This document shows, piece after piece, positions 6,288 to 7,118 of a DNA stretch of 7,118 bases (position 1 is its first letter; the number at the start of each line of letters is the position of its first letter). A program made the translations under genes and the position numbers. Source of the DNA: Flavobacteriaceae bacterium (GTDB lineage: Bacteria; Bacteroidota; Bacteroidia; Flavobacteriales; Flavobacteriaceae); NCBI GenBank assembly GCA_019090365.1, contig JAHRWC010000293.1, positions 1 through 7,118 of the forward strand. Direction: 5' to 3'. The notes beneath the pieces are model-generated. The model had not been told where the DNA came from and did not search any database. It saw only the letters and a program-made list of their open reading frames with translations.

Positions 6288-7118
6288 TTATTTTAAAAGT
6301 TGAAAAGCGATTAATGCAGTAACATAAGCTACTACAGTCATTGATAGCAATTGCCATAATGGCCATCGCCATGAATTAGTTTCTCGTTTTACGATAGCAA
6401 GCGTACTCATACATTGCATCGCAAAAGCATAAAATAACAACAGGGAAACTCCACTAGCTAAATTAAAAAGCGGGGCTCCGGTACTTTGATTAATTTCTTC
6501 AGCCATTCTATTTTTAATAGTATCCTCATCATCACTACCTACACTATAAATAGTTGCTAGGGTGCCAACAAAAACTTCTCTTGCAGCAAACGAACTTATT
6601 AAAGCAATACCAATTTTCCAATCATAACCTAATGGTTTTACAGCAGGCTCTATGGCTTTACCAACGATCCCTATATAAGAATGCTCTAATTTAAAAGAAG
6701 AAATTTTTGTTTCTATTTCTTCTTCACTTAGATTTAAATTTTCTGTTTGATTAGCTACAATCGAAGACGCATTGTTAAAATCACCAGGTCCATAAGACGC
6801 CAATACCCAAAGAATAACAGAAATTGCAAGTATAATTTTTCCAGCTCCCATCACAAACGCACGAGTTTTTTCTAACACATTTGTTGCAACGTTTTTAAAC
6901 ATTGGGATTTTATAATTAGGCATTTCAACTACAAAAAACGATTTACTCTGAATGCGTAGAAATTTATCTAATGTATAAGCTGAAATAATTGCAGTTCCAA
7001 AACCTAATAAATATAAACCTAACAATGTTAGGCCTTGTAAACTGAAGATGCCTAAAACTCTTCCTTCAGGAATTACAAGAGCAATGATAATTAAATATAC
7101 GGGCAATCTTGCTGAACA
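6288..7118 (-). CDS. feoB: Ferrous iron transporter FeoB, C-terminal part (5' end outside window)
   Basis: C-terminal 276 residues of the inner-membrane Fe(II) transporter. The N-terminal GTPase domain and first membrane segments lie beyond the right edge. The frame is open to base 7118 and begins with Cys-Ser-Ala-Arg-Leu-Pro-Val-Tyr, the FeoB 'CSARLPVY' motif, so the TTG at 7106 is an internal Leu codon and not a start. The Gate/nucleoside-recognition region follows: 'FKNVATNVLEKTRAFVMGAGKIIL' spans about residues 74-97. Then come a hydrophilic loop (about 110-148), 'YDWKIGIALI' (165-174) with 'FAAREVFVGT' (177-186), and 'QCMSTLAIVKRET' (235-247). Hydrophobic helices close the protein. No frameshift is seen in the visible part. 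A fusion to FeoA at the N-terminus, common in Bacteroidota, cannot be judged here. The small Cys-rich gene follows it after 3 bp. Confidence 0.96.
   Translation of the reverse strand, partial: CSARLPVYLIIIALVIPEGRVLGIFSLQGLTLLGLYLLGFGTAIISAYTLDKFLRIQSKSFFVVEMPNYKIPMFKNVATNVLEKTRAFVMGAGKIILAISVILWVLASYGPGDFNNASSIVANQTENLNLSEEEIETKISSFKLEHSYIGIVGKAIEPAVKPLGYDWKIGIALISSFAAREVFVGTLATIYSVGSDDEDTIKNRMAEEINQSTGAPLFNLASGVSLLLFYAFAMQCMSTLAIVKRETNSWRWPLWQLLSMTVVAYVTALIAFQLLK

Noticed and set aside
6288..7106. TTG at 7106 as the start of a short FeoB-like protein
   Set aside because: The frame continues to the window edge through the FeoB 'CSARLPVY' motif; TTG is a Leu codon inside it.

Overview
The window looks like chromosome from a member of the Bacteroidota, most likely class Flavobacteriia. 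The DNA is strongly AT-rich with A/T-ending codons. Starts lack Shine-Dalgarno sequences. The one good promoter match is the Bacteroidota type (TAnnTTTG). Several proteins are of types common in that group: a DtxR regulator with a FeoA-like tail, a 'TDRPDxTES' outer-membrane barrel, and a small Cys-rich partner of FeoB. This assignment rests on pattern recognition only, not on a database search.

Layout. At the left edge (1-225, +) is the C-terminal J-domain of a protein that begins outside the window. After a 54-bp gap holding a promoter and a candidate operator, a compact plus-strand operon runs from 280 to 5665. It encodes a DtxR/MntR-family metal regulator, an outer-membrane beta-barrel protein, a TroA-type metal-binding lipoprotein, its ABC ATPase and two ABC permeases. 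Gaps are 1, 8 and 10 bp, followed by overlaps of 4 and 8 bp. A small secreted protein of unknown function (5704-6126, +) follows after 38 bp. On the minus strand, reading toward this operon, are the C-terminal third or so of the ferrous-iron transporter FeoB (6288-7118, cut by the window edge) and, 3 bp after it, a 53-residue Cys-rich FeoB-associated membrane protein (6123-6284). The two convergent transcription units share the 4 bp TTAA, which carries both stop codons. No gap exceeds 300 bp, and no RNA gene, mobile element, CRISPR array or clear terminator was seen.

How the genes fit together. The inferred system takes up a divalent transition metal (Mn, Zn or Fe; the sequence does not settle which). 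The barrel may let metal through the outer membrane. The lipoprotein captures it with a His/His/His/Asp site, and the ATPase with the two permeases carries it across the inner membrane. The DtxR-like regulator senses cytoplasmic metal and probably represses the operon through its promoter. The neighbouring Feo unit imports ferrous iron, so the locus is a metal-uptake cluster.

The most unusual feature is that both permeases end in cytoplasmic extensions of about 80-100 residues that read as winged-helix domains resembling the DNA-binding half of DtxR. Neither has the metal-binding/dimerisation half. A permease-regulator fusion is known from Chlamydia (YtgC-YtgR), but a matched pair of truncated winged helices on the two partner permeases deserves a closer look.
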